From the NCBI GenBank assembly GCA_038501785.1, contig JBAMJR010000712.1, positions 1 through 64,000 on the forward strand: 64,000 nt of DNA, in the 5' to 3' direction. This DNA is from Myoxocephalus aenaeus. Taxonomy: Eukaryota > Chordata > Actinopteri > Perciformes > Cottidae. This document shows, one piece after another, positions 62,413 to 64,000 of the stretch. A program made the translations under genes and the position numbers. Every line of letters begins with the position of its first letter. The stretch's first letter is position 1. A model generated the notes under the pieces. It saw only the letters and a program-made list of their open reading frames with translations, did no database searches and had not been told where the DNA came from.

Positions 62413-62534
62413 CAAGGCTCAGCCGAACGGCAAAGCCTGTCAAAAATAGGTTCAACTCATTGGTGTTCCTCTCCACGGAAGTCTTTAGTAAAAGGCGAAA
62501 GACTTGTGCGTTATGAAGAGAAACCAAAGTAAGT
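62413..62534 (-). ncRNA. U5 snRNA, unit 28 (type B)
   Basis: Gene body intact. Two single-base indels (AACAGCCAC near 62628, CGCCCCAT near 62648) lie in its upstream region beyond the PSE. Confidence 0.93.
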
Positions 62535-62881
62535 ACTGCCCTCTTGTCAAGAGCAGCAGGTAATGTAGTCGTCCCAGTCAAATGTCTCACGGTAAGCCTC
62601 GGTTGACGTGCTGTGTTCAAAACAACAGCCACACCCATTACCACGCCCCATATTTTAAAGAGGGCGTTCCCACATTTTAAAGAGAGCAACAGTGTCCATT
62701 GCACAGTCTGTGTCCCTTCCAATAGAGAGAGGGGCATCAGTAACAGGTACACAGGCCCTTTGTTTGACACATGTCCTGAAGACCGACAGCGACTGAGACT
62801 TGTATCGTTGACGACAGAATCAAAGTCAACGACAGACTGCTCCATCGGATTGGTGTTTTTGTTGTCCACAAGGCATTTGAA

Positions 62882-63070
62882 GGGTGCACCGTTCCCAGCA
62901 ATACTGCAATACCGGGTCGATGCGTGGAGTGAACAGAGCAAGCTCCTATTTCGTCTCCCAAGGCTAAAAATCTGCTTAATAAGACATCCTCCGTATAGAG
63001 GACGTATCAGATATTAAACTGATAAGAACAGATACTACACTTGATCTTAGCCAAAAGGCCGAGAAGCGAT
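62882..63070 (-). ncRNA. U2 snRNA, unit 28 (type B, 1-nt insertion)
   Basis: 189 nt: one extra base at about nt 79, at the loop edge of stem IIb (plus strand CCTCCGTATAG for CCTCGTATAG). It could disturb stem IIb if real. The unit has several other single-base indels. Confidence 0.9.
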
Positions 63071-63703
63071 GACCACAAAGGGTTTGCGTCCTGAGCCCAC
63101 CTCCTGGGACCGTTCTCACTGGTCATGGTGCAGTTCTTTCAATTAGGCAGAGCAGCGGCAGCTGCTTAGCAACACCCGCCCCAGGCCTCCATGGTCAGGC
63201 TCCATGGTCAGGCATCTAGTTAAGTAAAGATGTATCTCTTTCTTTCTTTTTTTAGAACCTGAGGATCAGAGCATGGCACCTTGAGATCAAAGCATAGAAG
63301 CCTGATGTATCTCATTATTTCTCTCTTCAAACCTGAGGATCAGAGCATAGAACCTTGGGATCAAAGCATAGAACCCTGATGTCAGAGCATAGAACCTTGA
63401 GATCAAAGCATAGAACCCTGATGTCAGAGCAAGATTGATCTCATGATTTATTTCTCAGAACCTGAGGATCAGAGCATAGAACCTTGAGATAGACTCATTT
63501 GAACCATCTTGAGTTAGGCAGTGTTTCGCCTCAGTTGATGTGTATATTCTTGCATATGAACTATTCCAGGAGCGACTTTCCCAATCCCTTTCCCCCTACC
63601 TCAACCACTCACCCATCAACACCTGACCTCATTTGAATATCAAACAAAGGTGTTAGAAGCTCAATTAGCAAAATGACTCATTCTCAGAAAAGTGCCTTGC
63701 CAT

Positions 63704-64000
63704 GGTCCTATTAGCTCGCGGATAGTACCATTGGAATCGCATTGGCCATTATAGTGGGGGAGTCGGGTTTCAAGTCTCTGCGACCTTCCCGGAAAAAACG
63801 CAACAAGCCGACGATAATCCACTCATCCAAAAGCCCAGTTTCAAGTAGCCTGGGTCCAATGACCTTTATAAAAGACCTATTTCCAGATTCCGGGTTCCAT
63901 CGTTTCCCCGCTAGCCTAGTGGTCTAAGCGCAGGGCATTAGCTTAAACCCGGTGCCAGTGGTTGGCGGTTCGCAGCCCGAGAGAGACTCATCTGAACCAT
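63704..64000 (+). mobile_element. tRNA-like insert, cut by window edge
   Basis: First GGTCC...GCGACC module and the A/B box segment are present; the second module lies beyond the window. Confidence 0.5.

Larger units (their letters stand above)
31400..64000. repeat. Tandem U2-U5 snRNA array, type B units (period about 2679 bp)
   Basis: Twelve further U5/U2 pairs in the same orientation, spaced 2678-2680 bp, running off the right edge. Type B is marked by U2 nt 67 = C and nt 117 = C, U5 nt 107 = G, a shorter short-repeat block upstream of U2, and about 650 bp of extra tRNA-like sequence. The left limit is where type B sequence replaces type A inside the hybrid unit (31.34-31.42 kb). Confidence 0.95.

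Noticed and set aside
62402..62941. 179-codon minus-strand frame near the right edge
   Set aside because: It arises only because single-base indels in unit 28 join frames that are separate in every other unit, and it covers snRNA sequence.
1..64000. Possible additional U1, U4, U6, 5S rRNA or other small RNA genes in the units
   Set aside because: I looked for their conserved starts and cores on both strands of one unit of each type and found none.

Overview
The window is a eukaryotic tandem multigene array with no protein-coding gene that I can support. Every repeat unit carries two spliceosomal snRNA genes on the minus strand, in the order U2 then U5 in the direction of transcription. I count 28 U2 and 28 U5 copies. 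U2 was recognised from its 5' end (ATCGCTTCTCGGCC), the branch-point-pairing GTAGTA at nt 33-38, and the GGTGCACC end. U5 was recognised from GGTTTCTCTTC, the invariant loop-1 GCCTTTTAC, an ATTTTTG Sm site and a 3' hairpin. The U2 sequence is closer to my recollection of vertebrate U2 than of Drosophila U2, but its middle part differs from vertebrates. I infer a metazoan, probably a non-vertebrate one; the species cannot be named from this sequence.

Layout. From 1 to about 31.4 kb there are 16 units of a short type (A) with a period of about 2034 bp. From about 31.4 kb to the right edge there are units of a long type (B) with a period of about 2679 bp. Type B differs mainly by about 650 bp of tRNA-like, SINE-like sequence lying between two diverged direct repeats. 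The changeover falls inside one recombinant unit (31.34-31.42 kb). One type A unit (U2 at 29149-29336) has lost 465 bp, including the whole U2 promoter.

Within a unit, reading left to right on the plus strand: 21-bp short repeats; the U5 3' box; the U5 gene; the U5 promoter and U2 3' flank; the U2 gene; the U2 promoter; more 21-bp repeats; a unique spacer; a G-rich stretch with a canonical G-quadruplex motif; a 161-bp minisatellite of about 2.5 copies; then the next unit. U2 and U5 appear to share a promoter plan: an ACCRTGA element about 59 nt upstream and a GC box about 105-115 nt upstream. This is what RNA polymerase II/SNAPc-type snRNA genes would be expected to show.

Function. U2 pairs with the intron branch point and U5 holds the exon ends, so both are needed in similar amounts in every spliceosome. 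Co-amplifying them in one repeat would keep their dosage matched. The near-identity of units within each subfamily, with fixed differences between subfamilies, shows concerted evolution acting locally.
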